Of a stretch of DNA of 44,580 nucleotides, positions 25,572 through 34,462 are shown one piece after another. The stretch comes from Tatumella ptyseos ATCC 33301. GTDB lineage: Bacteria > Pseudomonadota > Gammaproteobacteria > Enterobacterales > Enterobacteriaceae. Under the pieces are notes generated by a model. It saw only the letters and a program-made list of their open reading frames with translations, was not told the origin of the DNA and did not search any database. The stretch is taken from assembly GCF_000735525.1 (NCBI RefSeq), contig NZ_JMPR01000031.1, forward strand, positions 1 to 44,580. The letters are read 5' to 3'. The position numbers were made by a program, and so were the translations under genes. Position 1 is the stretch's first letter, and every line of letters begins with the position of its first letter.

Positions 25572-26395
25572 TATTGTGAACTCTTCATCGCAGGAAAGGG
25601 CATAAAGAAGGGTTTGCCGGTCTGCGGGTTGATCGACATCTGAACATCCAGGTCAAACACGGATTGGATCAGCGACGGAGTACAGGTAGCAGGGTCGTCG
25701 GTGACAGCGCACAGTTTGCCCTGTTTCAGGAACACCAGAGTATCTGCGTAATTAACGGCAAAATTCAGGTCGTGCAACACCATGATAACCGTCCGGTTGT
25801 GGTACCGGGTCAGATCACGCAGCAATTCCAGGATGTCGACCTGATAACGCAGATCGAGAAAGGTGGTCGGCTCATCCAGCAAAATTGTCGGTGTCTGCTG
25901 GGCGAGTGTCATGGCTATCCAGCATCTCTGACGCTGACCGCCGGAAAGATTTTCTACCTGTTGGTGCGCCAGAGATTCGGTGCCGGTCAGGCGCATCGCT
26001 TCTGTCACCGCCTGTTCATCGGCCTCTGACCACTGGCGCAGAAAACCCTGCCACGGGAAACGTCCCCGCGAGATCAGTTCTGCGACGGTCAGCCCCTCAG
26101 GCAGCAGCGGGGTTTGCGGCAGAATGCCCAGCTGACGTGCTACCTGACGGGCAGGCTGCTGATGGATAGCCTTACCATCCAGGATGACCTGTCCGGCGTG
26201 CGGGGTGATCATCCGCGCGATACTGTTGAGTAATGTTGATTTTCCTGAACCATTGGCACCGGCCAGTATGGTCATTTTACCGGGCGGAAGGCTCAGGCTG
26301 ATATCATCAATAATTATCTTTTTCTGGTAACCGGCACGCAGGTTTTCGACCTGTAAACCTCGTGTTTCCATGGTAGGGGGGGCCTGCTGTGGCAT
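25571..26395 (-). CDS. Iron-chelate ABC transporter ATP-binding protein (FecE/FepC-type)
   Basis: A 274-residue ATPase. Walker A is LAGANGSGKSTLLNSI, the signature is NLSGGQRQRCWIAMTLAQ, Walker B is TILLDEPTTFLDLRYQ and the switch histidine is in MVLHDLNFAV; this set is typical of the siderophore/haem/B12 class. The chosen start is ATG at 26395, with AGGAG 5 bases upstream (26401-26405); the frame is open to 26425. It is the first gene of the minus-strand operon ATPase, permease, permease, binding protein, RpiR regulator. A Fur-box-like site lies about 55 bases upstream. Confidence 0.9.
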   Translation of the reverse strand: MPQQAPPTMETRGLQVENLRAGYQKKIIIDDISLSLPPGKMTILAGANGSGKSTLLNSIARMITPHAGQVILDGKAIHQQPARQVARQLGILPQTPLLPEGLTVAELISRGRFPWQGFLRQWSEADEQAVTEAMRLTGTESLAHQQVENLSGGQRQRCWIAMTLAQQTPTILLDEPTTFLDLRYQVDILELLRDLTRYHNRTVIMVLHDLNFAVNYADTLVFLKQGKLCAVTDDPATCTPSLIQSVFDLDVQMSINPQTGKPFFMPFPAMKSSQ

Positions 26396-26447
26396 GTTAA
26401 CTCCTGCGTCAGACCCGGAACACACCGACGATCATCAGAACGCAAAT

Positions 26448-26466
26448 AGTAATAAGTATCATTCTC
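26448..26466. promoter_or_regulatory. Fur-box-like operator of the ABC importer operon
   Basis: AGTAATAAGTATCATTCTC matches the 19-bp Fur consensus at 13 of 19 positions. It lies 53 bases before the importer's first start codon, on the correct side for the minus-strand operon. Confidence 0.6.
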
Positions 26467-26898
26467 CCTTCAATTTTGCTTGGGTGCTATGTAGTAGTCA
26501 AGAAAAATATAAGGTTATCAGATGTCCGGCAGGTAAAAAGGCGATGGAGTGACATTATCGTGAATGACGATATATTATTATATATATCATATGGTTAAAT
26601 TTAATTCCGATTGCGGATCCCCGTAAATATATTCGTATTATGCTGTAGCTAACCGTTAATACTTTCATTTACTACTACATGATAATTTCTCCTGAATGGC
26701 CCCCGGAGAAATTATCATCTGCAGAAGATCCCCTACCAGATCACGACATGAGAAACCGAACCGCTTACCGGCCGTGATATCGGGCTTGTGTATCGCGATA
26801 CAAAAACATAGTCCCGGTCATTACCGCGGGTGACTGCCATTCCCGGAATGGGCGGGGATCCAGCTGTTGGCGTTAAAGTGCATCATGCCAGCCTGGCG
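26467..26898. other. Intergenic region between the iron importer and the LysR gene
   Basis: About 430 bases, AT-rich near 26560-26620 (ATATATTATATATATCATATGG), which could be promoter DNA for the importer. No gene could be supported. A short inverted repeat, TAATTTCTCC (26683-26692) with GGAGAAATTA (26706-26715), could form a 10-bp hairpin. Confidence 0.45.
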
Positions 26899-27801
26899 TC
26901 AGAGCCCGAGCGAGCGTAAGAAGAGATCAAGAATGGCATTGGCGCGGTGGCCTTTTCGGGTCGCTGCCGCGATGGTGGTGGTAAAAAACATCTTATCCGG
27001 ATTAATCGCCCGCATCCTATGCTTCTCAACCCAGGTAGTTGCATAATGGTCGGGCAGAAAGCCTACAAATTTTCCGGTCAGGATCAGAAAGGCTATCCCT
27101 TCACGGTCAGTCGCGGTGGCATTGCAGTTAAGCTGCTGGTGTAAACCGATAGTTTCTGCGGTCATCCGGTAGCCGGGGGCGACGGCATCCGCAGTGCTCA
27201 GACGGGCGCTGTCAACATTCTCCGCCGTATCGAATAACGGGTGAGCATGACTGCAGTAAAGGCTGGATTTCTCTTCATAGAGAGGATAATAGTTGAGTGT
27301 CGAGAGCGGGGTGATCATAGGCAAGGCGCCTGCATGAAGACGTCCGTCCATCAGGCCTCTTTCAATCTCAGCCGGCGTGCACATACTCAGATTAATGCGG
27401 ATTTCCGGGCCGCGGGTACGCAGTTCCTGTAATGCTTCCGTGATCCGCATCATCGGCTGCGTCACCAGGTTATTAATAATACCCAGTTTAAATTCACCGC
27501 GTATCTGCTCATGCATCTGATTCACCTGCTGGCGAAAAAATTCTACGGAGGTCATCATGGTTTCGCTCAGCCGCAGAATTTCTCTCCCTTCATCAGTCAG
27601 CGAGAATCCTGCCCGTCCGCGTTGACATAGCCGCATACCTAATCGCTGTTCCAGGTCACCCATATGTAAGCTGATCGCGGAACGGGTGATCCCCAATAAT
27701 CCTTCTGCCGCAGAGAAACTGCCACAGTCAGCGACTGCTTTAAAAATTCTCAGCAGCTTAAGGTCAAAATCGGTCACCTGGTTCAATGCTTTTTTCTTCA
27801 T
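26899..27801 (-). CDS. LysR-family transcriptional regulator
   Basis: A 300-residue LysR-type regulator. The N-terminal winged helix-turn-helix (about 10-70) reads LKLLRIFKAVADCGSFSAAE followed by SAISLHMGDLEQRLGMRL, and the linker helix follows. The C-terminal effector domain (about 100-295) starts at GEFKLGIINN. The target is unknown. The upstream flank is 480 bases of non-coding DNA followed by a GNAT gene on the opposite strand, so a divergently controlled neighbour is possible but not shown. The tail (GHRANAILDLFLRSLGL) is a typical final helix. Confidence 0.88.
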   Translation of the reverse strand: MKKKALNQVTDFDLKLLRIFKAVADCGSFSAAEGLLGITRSAISLHMGDLEQRLGMRLCQRGRAGFSLTDEGREILRLSETMMTSVEFFRQQVNQMHEQIRGEFKLGIINNLVTQPMMRITEALQELRTRGPEIRINLSMCTPAEIERGLMDGRLHAGALPMITPLSTLNYYPLYEEKSSLYCSHAHPLFDTAENVDSARLSTADAVAPGYRMTAETIGLHQQLNCNATATDREGIAFLILTGKFVGFLPDHYATTWVEKHRMRAINPDKMFFTTTIAAATRKGHRANAILDLFLRSLGL

Positions 27802-28284
27802 TTACGTGAGTAATCTGATATCTGAAGGGGAGTTATTATTGATTTAACCTGCGAATCAGTGAATTGCAAACGGTTTTACGATAACAGGCGATGGGTGAGC
27901 CCTGTTATCACTTTTTCAGGTTAGCGGAAGTTGCTGTCTTTATATTTTAAAACAGAGGGTTATTCTCTTTTTATCTGATTTTCCGCAGGGGGGGACTGAG
28001 CGAAACCAGTGACTTTGCTGCCAATGCATTTCCTGATATGTTTTCTGAAGAATTAACCGACAGGACGTAACCTTAAATGTCCGGCGTGGCCGGCATCAAA
28101 GCAGGGCAGCGACACGGGGGATCCTCTGAGCTGTCTCCGGGTGTTCCGGTCCCGGTGAGCAACAGTACAGAGCAATCCCCGGAATATGTTAAACACAGCC
28201 CTCCGGGCACAGTGACTGCCGGAAGCTTTGCTGCAGAAAAGGTCATCACTTATACAGAATCTTAACCTGAGACAGGAGTCTGCT
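27802..28284. other. Intergenic region between the divergent LysR and GNAT genes
   Basis: About 480 bases. A 62-codon open frame (28077-28265) is rich in Pro, Ser and Gly and has no recognised homology, so it is not called. A LysR-type site is expected near the LysR start, but no clear T-N11-A pair was singled out. Confidence 0.35.
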
Positions 28285-28845
28285 ATGCCGATACCCGTGC
28301 TGGAAACATCGCGATTATTGTTAACCCCGCTGGTCAGTGAAGATGCAGTGCAGATCCAGCAATGTTTTCCGCGCTGGGAGATCGTCCGGTATCTGACAGG
28401 GACTGTCCCCTGGCCCTATCCGGATGATGGTGCAGAGGTTTACGTCAACTCCATTGCCCTTCCGCAAATGGAAAAAGGGCAGGCATGGTGCTGGACGGTA
28501 CGCCGAAAGAGCGCCCCGGAAGAACTTATCGGGCATATCTGTTTATATGATATACCCGATAATAACCGGGGTTTCTGGCTGGTGCCTGAATATCAGGGGC
28601 AGGGCTATATGCGTGAAGCCAGTATTGCGGTCACGGATTTCTGGTTCAATACCCTGGAGCGGGACGTTTTACGGGTACCGAAAGCCGCGGATAACCGTCG
28701 TTCCCGGGCAATCTCCGAAAGCAGTGGCATGCGGCTTATCGGGACGGAAGAGAAACACTATGTCAGCGGCTGGATGACGTCTGAATTATGGGAAATCACC
28801 CGCGATGAATGGAATGCCCGCGTTCGGCGCTCTGAGGCCCGGTAA
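28285..28845 (+). CDS. GNAT-family N-acetyltransferase (RimJ/RimL-like)
   Basis: A 186-residue acetyltransferase resembling RimJ/RimL-type enzymes that acetylate protein N-termini or small amines. It begins ETSRLLLTPLVSEDA, has the central ELIGHICLYDI and NRGFWLVPEYQGQGYMREA, which carries the acetyl-CoA-binding Q-x-x-G-x-M/A pattern, and ends in the RVPKAADNRRSRAISESSGM region. ATG 28285 follows AGGAG (28274-28278). The reading frame extends upstream but has no ribosome-binding site there. The substrate is unknown. Confidence 0.85.
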   Translation: MPIPVLETSRLLLTPLVSEDAVQIQQCFPRWEIVRYLTGTVPWPYPDDGAEVYVNSIALPQMEKGQAWCWTVRRKSAPEELIGHICLYDIPDNNRGFWLVPEYQGQGYMREASIAVTDFWFNTLERDVLRVPKAADNRRSRAISESSGMRLIGTEEKHYVSGWMTSELWEITRDEWNARVRRSEAR

Positions 28846-29125
28846 TTTACAGGCTCCCGGCAGGGGAAGGGATGACTGCGGTATATAAATTCCGGTGGGG
28901 CGGGGTGCCACATTCTGTCGTCATCGTAATGACGCCGCAGTCAGCAGGTTACGGTGACAAAAAATGAAAAACTGTCCGGTGTTTGTTATCGGCTCTGTGG
29001 TCAGGTTATCGCTTACCCGTGTAGAATAGCCATACTCAGATAAGGTGCATCTTCTCAGCAGGAAGGGACACCGGCTGTCTTCAGCAAAATCCGACATCGT
29101 CTTTTTATAAAAGGTAACACTGGCA

Positions 29126-29473
29126 ATGGCTTTTATTCCAAAAAACTACGCGCGGCTGGAAAGTGGCTATCGTGAAAAAGCACTTAAAATATATCCGTGG
29201 GTCTGCGGGCGCTGTTCCCGGGAGTTCGTTTATTCCAACCTGCGTGAGTTGACGGTCCACCATATCGATCACGATCACACCAATAACCCGGAAGATGGCA
29301 GTAACTGGGAGCTATTGTGCCTCTATTGCCACGATCATGAACACTCGAAATACACAGAAGCCGATATGTATGGCACCCGCGTTGTCGCGGGCGAAGATGC
29401 ACAAAAAGATATGGGTGTGGCGACGTTTAACCCTTTTGCCGATTTAAAGTCGATGCTGAATAAGAAAAAATAG
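29126..29473 (+). CDS. yajD: HNH nuclease family protein YajD
   Basis: A 115-residue protein that matches E. coli YajD almost throughout (FIPKNYARLESGYREKALKI, then YPWVCGRCSREFVYSNLREL). The zinc site is two C-x-x-C pairs (CGRC near residue 31 and CLYC near 76), and the HNH core is HHIDHDHTNN ... DHEH. YajD is a putative HNH nuclease of unknown role, widely conserved in enterobacteria. It is a single gene between unrelated GNAT genes; its E. coli neighbours are not present. Confidence 0.95.
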   Translation: MAFIPKNYARLESGYREKALKIYPWVCGRCSREFVYSNLRELTVHHIDHDHTNNPEDGSNWELLCLYCHDHEHSKYTEADMYGTRVVAGEDAQKDMGVATFNPFADLKSMLNKKK

Positions 29474-29537
29474 TCCCGATCCGGCGGCGGGCGTCACCGG
29501 TAATATTCAACCTTCCTTAAAAATTTACGCTGAGCCG

Positions 29538-30449
29538 TCACCCTAAAGCCTGGGTGACGATAGCAAAATTTGAGCATTGCCTTTTCTCTGCCGGTCGGCG
29601 ACCTTTATACATCACTATCGGGATGCTGACAGGTGTGAACCCAAGATCCTCCAGCCAGCGTGCCAGCGGTGCATTATCCGTAATATCAATGCGGAGCACC
29701 AACCCGGCGGCGTCGGAAAAAAATTGAGAAATAAGCACTTTCGCTTGCTCAATATTACTGGCAGCGACCGGTCCGATAATGACTCCCTGGCCAAAGTTCC
29801 GGTAACCGGCAAAACCGATAATTTGCTGATGTTTATCCAGTAAAACAATCGTTTTTATTCCATCGGTGAGGATTTGTTCGATTAATTCAGTGCGCAGCAG
29901 GCCGGTGGAGAGATAATCCAGTGCTGTCAGTGTTTCTTTATCTGACGGATACGCCAGACGTACCGATAACGGTTCTGGAATATTACACGGCTGTATTTTT
30001 GGTGACGGGTTGCTCAGGTACTGAGTCACAATCCCGGCGTCCTTAAAACCGAACTTTTGATAAAGTCCTTTACCCATTGCTGTTGCATGAAGACGCACCT
30101 GGTAACCCTCCAGGCAAGACATTATCTTTTCCATCATAAGAAACCCGATACGCTTTCCCTGCCAGTCCGGAGAGACAATCACCATCCCCACGGTGGCGGC
30201 ACTATTGCCCCAAAGCCAGTAAAGTGCGCAACCCACGATCCTGCCATGGATTTCGGCTATCCATCCTTGCCCGGACTGAAACATGAACTGCCAGTCTTCA
30301 GGGCGATGTGACCACCCCACCAGAGACGACAAACGATGGACGGCAGGTAAATCCTGCCATGTCATTTTACGAAGATGTAATGGGTCATCGACAGTGGGCA
30401 AAAGCAGGTTCATTTCCTCTGTATTCCTGATCAGGCTATTTTCCTGCAT
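29538..30449 (-). CDS. Two-domain GNAT acetyltransferase
   Basis: A 303-residue protein with a full N-terminal GNAT domain (about 20-150: MTWQDLPAVHRLSSLVGWSH, then VIVSPDWQGKRIGFLMMEKI with the acetyl-CoA pyrophosphate loop Q-G-K-R-I-G). A second domain (about 160-285: QIIGFAGYRNFGQGVIIGPV, then LARWLEDLGF) follows the family pattern of the YitI/PA4026-type double GNATs. The start ATG 30449 lies 19 bases inside the end of the ABC ATPase gene. An in-frame ATG at 30413 is the alternative start. The overlap puts it in the transporter operon, so its substrate may be the imported compound or a product of it. Confidence 0.82.
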   Translation of the reverse strand: MQENSLIRNTEEMNLLLPTVDDPLHLRKMTWQDLPAVHRLSSLVGWSHRPEDWQFMFQSGQGWIAEIHGRIVGCALYWLWGNSAATVGMVIVSPDWQGKRIGFLMMEKIMSCLEGYQVRLHATAMGKGLYQKFGFKDAGIVTQYLSNPSPKIQPCNIPEPLSVRLAYPSDKETLTALDYLSTGLLRTELIEQILTDGIKTIVLLDKHQQIIGFAGYRNFGQGVIIGPVAASNIEQAKVLISQFFSDAAGLVLRIDITDNAPLARWLEDLGFTPVSIPIVMYKGRRPAEKRQCSNFAIVTQALG

Positions 30450-31198
30450 GTCTCACAGCGGGTCGGACGCGAGCCGCCAAGGATCCTTTTTAAAAACTCC
30501 TGTGTTCTGGGCTCTTGTGGGTTACCCAAAACCTCTCCGGCTGGCCCCTGTTCGACAATGCGGCCACTGTATAAAAAACAGACTCTGTCCGCCACTTCAC
30601 GTGCAAACTGCATTTCATGAGTGACCACGATCATGGTCATACCTTCATCCGCTAATGTACGCATAACCTGCAACACGTCACCCACCAGTTCAGGGTCTAA
30701 GGCGGAAGTAGGCTCATCAAACAGAATCGCTTTGGGATTGAGGGCCAACGTTCTGGCAATCGCGACGCGTTGTTGCTGTCCTCCGGACAGTTGAGCGGGC
30801 CATGCCGATAATTTATCAGCAAGTCCGACCAGCCCGAGCAGCTCTATTGCACGTTTCTGTGCGATATCCCGGGGCTCGCCATTCACATGGATAGCCCCCT
30901 CCATGACATTCTCCAGCACCGAGCGGTGAGGAAACAGATTAAAGCGCTGAAACACCATGCCGACCTGACGGCGCAGGTTATTAATGCTTTTATCTTTGTT
31001 ATTGACGCGTTGTCCCAGAACGCTTATTTCTCCACCCTCATAGGTTTCCAGTCCATTAATACACCTTAATATCGTCGACTTACCGGAGCCGGAAGGGCCA
31101 ATCAGGCAGACCACTTCCCCTTCTGCCACGCTGAAATTTACCCCTTTAAGGACTTCAACCTGGTCAAAGCGTTTATGGACATCTTTGATTTCAATCAT
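30431..31198 (-). CDS. Polar amino acid ABC transporter ATP-binding protein
   Basis: A 255-residue ATPase of the GlnQ/HisP class. Walker A is GPSGSGKSTILRCINGLE, the signature is LSGGQQQRVAIARTLALNP, Walker B is AILFDEPTSALDPELV and the switch is in VVTHEMQFAREVADRV. It energises import of a polar amino acid or amine with the permease encoded one base upstream and the binding protein at 36.2-37.0 kb. The operon order is permease, ATPase, GNAT. The palindrome at 31906-31921 lies upstream of the operon. Confidence 0.92.
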   Translation of the reverse strand: MIEIKDVHKRFDQVEVLKGVNFSVAEGEVVCLIGPSGSGKSTILRCINGLETYEGGEISVLGQRVNNKDKSINNLRRQVGMVFQRFNLFPHRSVLENVMEGAIHVNGEPRDIAQKRAIELLGLVGLADKLSAWPAQLSGGQQQRVAIARTLALNPKAILFDEPTSALDPELVGDVLQVMRTLADEGMTMIVVTHEMQFAREVADRVCFLYSGRIVEQGPAGEVLGNPQEPRTQEFLKRILGGSRPTRCETCRKIA

Positions 31199-31199
31199 C

Positions 31200-31850
31200 T
31201 TAAGCCCCTTTCACTCGTCGTGCTTCCAGTCGCTTGGTCATCGCCATCAGAGGCAAGCTCAGCGCCAGATAGAGTAGCGCTACCAGAGTATAAATAGTGG
31301 TATTGTCAAACGTTGATGCTGCAATCAATTGCCCCTGACGCGTTATTTCTGTCACCGCAATGGTGGAAGCCAGAGCCGAATCCTTGAGCATCATTACCAG
31401 TGTGTTGCTATAAGGGGGTAATGCTATATGGAATGCCTGAGGAAGGATCACCCGGCACATGGCTTTTCTGAAACCCATCCCCAGGGAGCGTGCAGCTTCC
31501 AGTTGTCCACGGTCTACCGCTTCTATTCCGGCCCGGAATATCTCTGCAATATAAGTTGAATAACAGAAGGCAATCCCGATAACGCTGGCTTCGAAAGAGG
31601 TGAGGGTGATACCTATATCCGGGAACACGAAATAGATATAGAACAGGACCACAATCATCGGTAATCCACGGGTGATATTAATAATGACTGATACCGGCCA
31701 GTGGATGATGCGCCAGGGACACATTTTTCCTGCTGCCCAAAGCAGCCCAAGAGGGGTGCTAATCACCAATGAAATAACAGTGATATAGACCGTCATCTCT
31801 GCGCCTTTTAGCAGAAATGGCAGATAGGTATGAACATTGCTCCAATCCAT
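31200..31850 (-). CDS. Polar amino acid ABC transporter permease (HisM/GlnP family)
   Basis: A 216-residue inner-membrane permease with about five helices (for example MTVYITVISLVISTPLGLLW, PMIVVLFYIYFVF, LVALLYLALSLPLMA). The cytoplasmic EAA loop EAARSLGMGFRKAM, followed by ILPQA, contacts the ATPase. ITRGLPMIVVLFYIYF is characteristic of the His/Glu/Arg family. Only one permease gene is present, so it probably acts as a homodimer. It is the first gene of the minus-strand operon; start ATG 31850. Confidence 0.9.
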   Translation of the reverse strand: MDWSNVHTYLPFLLKGAEMTVYITVISLVISTPLGLLWAAGKMCPWRIIHWPVSVIINITRGLPMIVVLFYIYFVFPDIGITLTSFEASVIGIAFCYSTYIAEIFRAGIEAVDRGQLEAARSLGMGFRKAMCRVILPQAFHIALPPYSNTLVMMLKDSALASTIAVTEITRQGQLIAASTFDNTTIYTLVALLYLALSLPLMAMTKRLEARRVKGA

Positions 31851-31905
31851 ATGTCACTCGCTCTTTTTTTGGTCTTTGGTGGGCAGGGAAATAAATCCAT
31901 GCATA

Positions 31906-31921
31906 ATTCATTTTAATGAAT
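31906..31921. promoter_or_regulatory. Palindromic operator before the transporter operon
   Basis: ATTCATTTTAATGAAT has 7-base inverted arms (ATTCATT and AATGAAT) around two bases. It lies 56 bases upstream of the permease start. On the minus strand a TTGACT (-35-like, 31942-31947) precedes it by 20 bases, so the palindrome lies over the -10 region. It matches the sites at 32105 and 37400. Confidence 0.7.
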
Positions 31922-32083
31922 ATCATCGGATGCCTCTGTTAAGTCAATCGCTTTGCTGCCTCTGATCATATTATTTGCTTATAAACGCTATTCGATGAAT
32001 GTCAGCACTATATTTCAGGATGGTTTGCTTTATTCAGTGGTTGCTGGGGGGAGTTAACCCGGCGTATTTTAGGGTGGATAAGC

Positions 32084-32120
32084 TTGACAAAGTGATAGTC
32101 ATAAATTCATTATAATGAAA
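32084..32120 (+). promoter_or_regulatory. Promoter with palindromic operator before the aldehyde dehydrogenase gene
   Basis: A consensus TTGACA (32084-32089) is followed, 18 bases later, by CATTAT as a -10 candidate (32108-32113). The operator ATTCATTATAATGAAA (32105-32120), with the same half-sites as at 31906, overlaps that -10. The start codon is 173 bases downstream, leaving a long leader. Confidence 0.7.
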
Positions 32121-32293
32121 CTTAGGGGCGTTCGTGCTCCACCTTTATACCGGCCCTGTTTCTGATAACCCGAAGTACCGGGGGTAGGAGCATGCCAGAC
32201 AAGGCATAAGTGAATTGAAATAAGCGTTGAACGCCAGAAATTGAGCAGATCCCTGCGGATGACATCATCAGGCCTAATTCAAAGGACTTTTAA
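32121..32293 (+). other. Leader of the aldehyde dehydrogenase gene
   Basis: About 170 bases of leader. A ribosome-binding site (AAAGGAC, 32280-32286) precedes ATG 32294. No ORF or clear hairpin was identified. Confidence 0.4.
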
Positions 32294-33769
32294 ATGACGT
32301 TAGACTTCACTCCGGAGAACGTGCCCGTCCCGGTAGGTCATTACATCGGCGGTACTTTAGTGACACCCGCCGGAGAGAGAGAAATTGATGTTAATCGTCC
32401 TTCTGATGGCAAGTTTTTTGCCTCTATCCCGGATGCCAGTGCAGACACAGTAGATCATGCCGTCAGTAGCGCCTTACGTGCGGCAAAAGAGAGTGGCTGG
32501 TCAACCTGTGCGCCTCGAGAACGGACGCGGGCTCTTTATCGCTGGGCTGAATTGATTGAGCAGGATGTGGTGCTGCTGCAATTAGAATCAGCCTGTTCAA
32601 CCCGTCCGGTAACGCTGGCCAAAAGTGGTGATGTGGCCTCGGCAGCCGAAACGATTCGTTTTTTTGCAGAGCTGGCGGATAAAGAAGGGGGGGATCATTT
32701 TGCTACCTGTCACTCCAAACTAGGCTTCAGTGCAGCGGAGCCTTATGGTGTGATTGGTGCGATAACGCCCTGGAATTTTCCCTTATCTATGGCTGCCTGG
32801 AAATGTGGTCCGGCGCTGGCTACCGGTAATGCAATAGTCATTAAACCTTCTGAAATGACACCCTTCTCCACGGTGCGCCTGGCTGAACTTGCTGTTTTAG
32901 CCGGTATACCTTCCGGTGTTCTCAATGTTATTCACGGATTAGGGGCGACTGCCGGTGCGCAGCTTGTGGCTCATCCTGCGGTAGGTAAGATCAGTTTTAC
33001 CGGGTCGCCTGTGACGGGTGCAGCTATTATGACGAATGCTGCGAATAATGGTATCAAGCCTGTCACGCTCGAATTAGGGGGGAAAAGCCCTCAACTGGTG
33101 TTTGAGAAAGTGAATGATTTGGCACAGGTTGCCAACTGTATTTCCGGCGGATTTACCGGGAATGCGGGTCAGGTATGTGTGGCAGGGACCCGTTTAATCG
33201 TTCATAAAAATATAGCCGATGAACTCATTGAGAAAATTCAACAGAATATTGTCCGCTGTGAGCCTGGTTTAACGTGGAACAGCGCGAGCCGCTATTCCCC
33301 GATAATAAATAAACCGCAGGCGGATAAAATCCATTCCATCGTCTGTCATGCCCGTGAGCAAGGAGCCGACATCCTTACTGGCGGGACATTCTTCCCGGAG
33401 ACCGGAAATGGCGCATTTTATCGTCCGACATTGATTGCCGGGGTCACAAACGATATGGATGTGGTTTGCCGGGAAGTATTCGGACCGGTTCTGACAATAC
33501 AAACCTTCACTGATGAGGATGAAGGCATTGCTCTGGCTAATGATACTGTGTACGGACTGGCTGCCGGTGTTTACACCCGTGATCTTTCGCAGGGGATGCG
33601 AGCAATAAGAGCGATTGAAGCGGGCACTGTCTGGGTTAATCGCTACGGGCGCAGTCAGGATTTCATCATTCCGACCGGCGGATTTAAAATGTCAGGCATA
33701 GGGAAGGATCTGGGCCGTGCTGCGATGGAAGCGTGCCAGCGTTATAAAAGCGTGCTGATAGATTTTTAG
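32294..33769 (+). CDS. NAD(P)-dependent aldehyde dehydrogenase (PuuC/betaine-aldehyde class)
   Basis: A 491-residue aldehyde dehydrogenase oxidising an aldehyde, probably an amino-aldehyde, to the acid. The catalytic cysteine is Cys295 in NAGQVCVAGTRL, and the general base is Glu260 in LELGGKSPQLVFE. The cofactor-binding PWNFPLSMAAWKCGPALATG and the FTGSPVTGAAIM loop are present. The gene is followed by an XRE-cupin regulator and an FAD oxidase, an arrangement like puuC-puuR-puuB in the E. coli putrescine pathway. It could equally serve another amine or a D-amino acid. Its length and motifs are complete. Confidence 0.92.
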   Translation: MTLDFTPENVPVPVGHYIGGTLVTPAGEREIDVNRPSDGKFFASIPDASADTVDHAVSSALRAAKESGWSTCAPRERTRALYRWAELIEQDVVLLQLESACSTRPVTLAKSGDVASAAETIRFFAELADKEGGDHFATCHSKLGFSAAEPYGVIGAITPWNFPLSMAAWKCGPALATGNAIVIKPSEMTPFSTVRLAELAVLAGIPSGVLNVIHGLGATAGAQLVAHPAVGKISFTGSPVTGAAIMTNAANNGIKPVTLELGGKSPQLVFEKVNDLAQVANCISGGFTGNAGQVCVAGTRLIVHKNIADELIEKIQQNIVRCEPGLTWNSASRYSPIINKPQADKIHSIVCHAREQGADILTGGTFFPETGNGAFYRPTLIAGVTNDMDVVCREVFGPVLTIQTFTDEDEGIALANDTVYGLAAGVYTRDLSQGMRAIRAIEAGTVWVNRYGRSQDFIIPTGGFKMSGIGKDLGRAAMEACQRYKSVLIDF

Positions 33770-33808
33770 CGTATCATGGAAAGAGGCATATTCTCAGGAT
33801 GAAAATAA

Positions 33809-34420
33809 ATGACTAAAGATCGTGGGTTGAGTGAGGATCCGGTTCCGGACTCGCTTGAAGCTGATATTGGATTGCGTTTAAGAAAATTGCGCAAATCCCG
33901 AAACCTTACAATCAGTGAACTGGCTTCCCGTGCGGGAGTTTCTGCCGGCGCCATCAGTCAGATTGAAAGAAATCTGAGTAACCCGACAGTACGAATGCTG
34001 GAGCAGTTACGCATTGTATTAAATGTCCCGCTGACTGCATTTCTTGAAAATGAGGAACATGATCCCCCCGGTGCGGAACACTATGTCAGACGATTGCAGG
34101 AGCGCCCGGGCTTTCATGTAGGAAAACGGGGGATCGCGAAAGAATTATTGTCCCCGAAAGGCGACCATCAGTTGCAATTTATGATAATCGATATTCCTGC
34201 ACAGATAAGGTCGGATGAAGTACTGACAGGTTATGGTGAAAAAGCAGGGTTACTGCTCGAAGGTGAGCTGACGCTTGAGATCGAGGGTAATAGCACCGTT
34301 TTACATCCGGGTGATAGCTTCCAGTTCAAAAGCAGCCTCAGACACAACGTTTTTAATCATACTCACTCAGGGGCGAAAGTCCTGTGGATTATGCATATCC
34401 AGCCTGAAAATCATTTATAG
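33809..34420 (+). CDS. XRE-family regulator with cupin domain (PuuR-like)
   Basis: A 203-residue protein with an N-terminal helix-turn-helix (about 22-78: IGLRLRKLRKSRNLTISELA, SAGAISQIERNLSNPTVRML). A C-terminal cupin (about 120-200) senses a small molecule: GLLLEGELTLEIEGNSTVLH, then PGDSFQFKSSLRHNVFNH. E. coli PuuR has the same architecture and represses putrescine catabolism genes. The gene follows the aldehyde dehydrogenase by 39 bases, so it is autoregulated if it binds the site at 32105. Palindromes at 31906, 32105 and 37400 are its likely targets; this is inference. Confidence 0.88.
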   Translation: MTKDRGLSEDPVPDSLEADIGLRLRKLRKSRNLTISELASRAGVSAGAISQIERNLSNPTVRMLEQLRIVLNVPLTAFLENEEHDPPGAEHYVRRLQERPGFHVGKRGIAKELLSPKGDHQLQFMIIDIPAQIRSDEVLTGYGEKAGLLLEGELTLEIEGNSTVLHPGDSFQFKSSLRHNVFNHTHSGAKVLWIMHIQPENHL

Positions 34421-34462
34421 CGGGTTGCTAATATTATAATTACTGACATTGAGGAAAACTTC

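Noticed and set aside
28077-28265. Plus-strand frame of 62 codons before the GNAT gene
   Set aside because: Composition is Pro/Ser/Gly-rich, no homology was recognised and it overlaps the GNAT upstream region.
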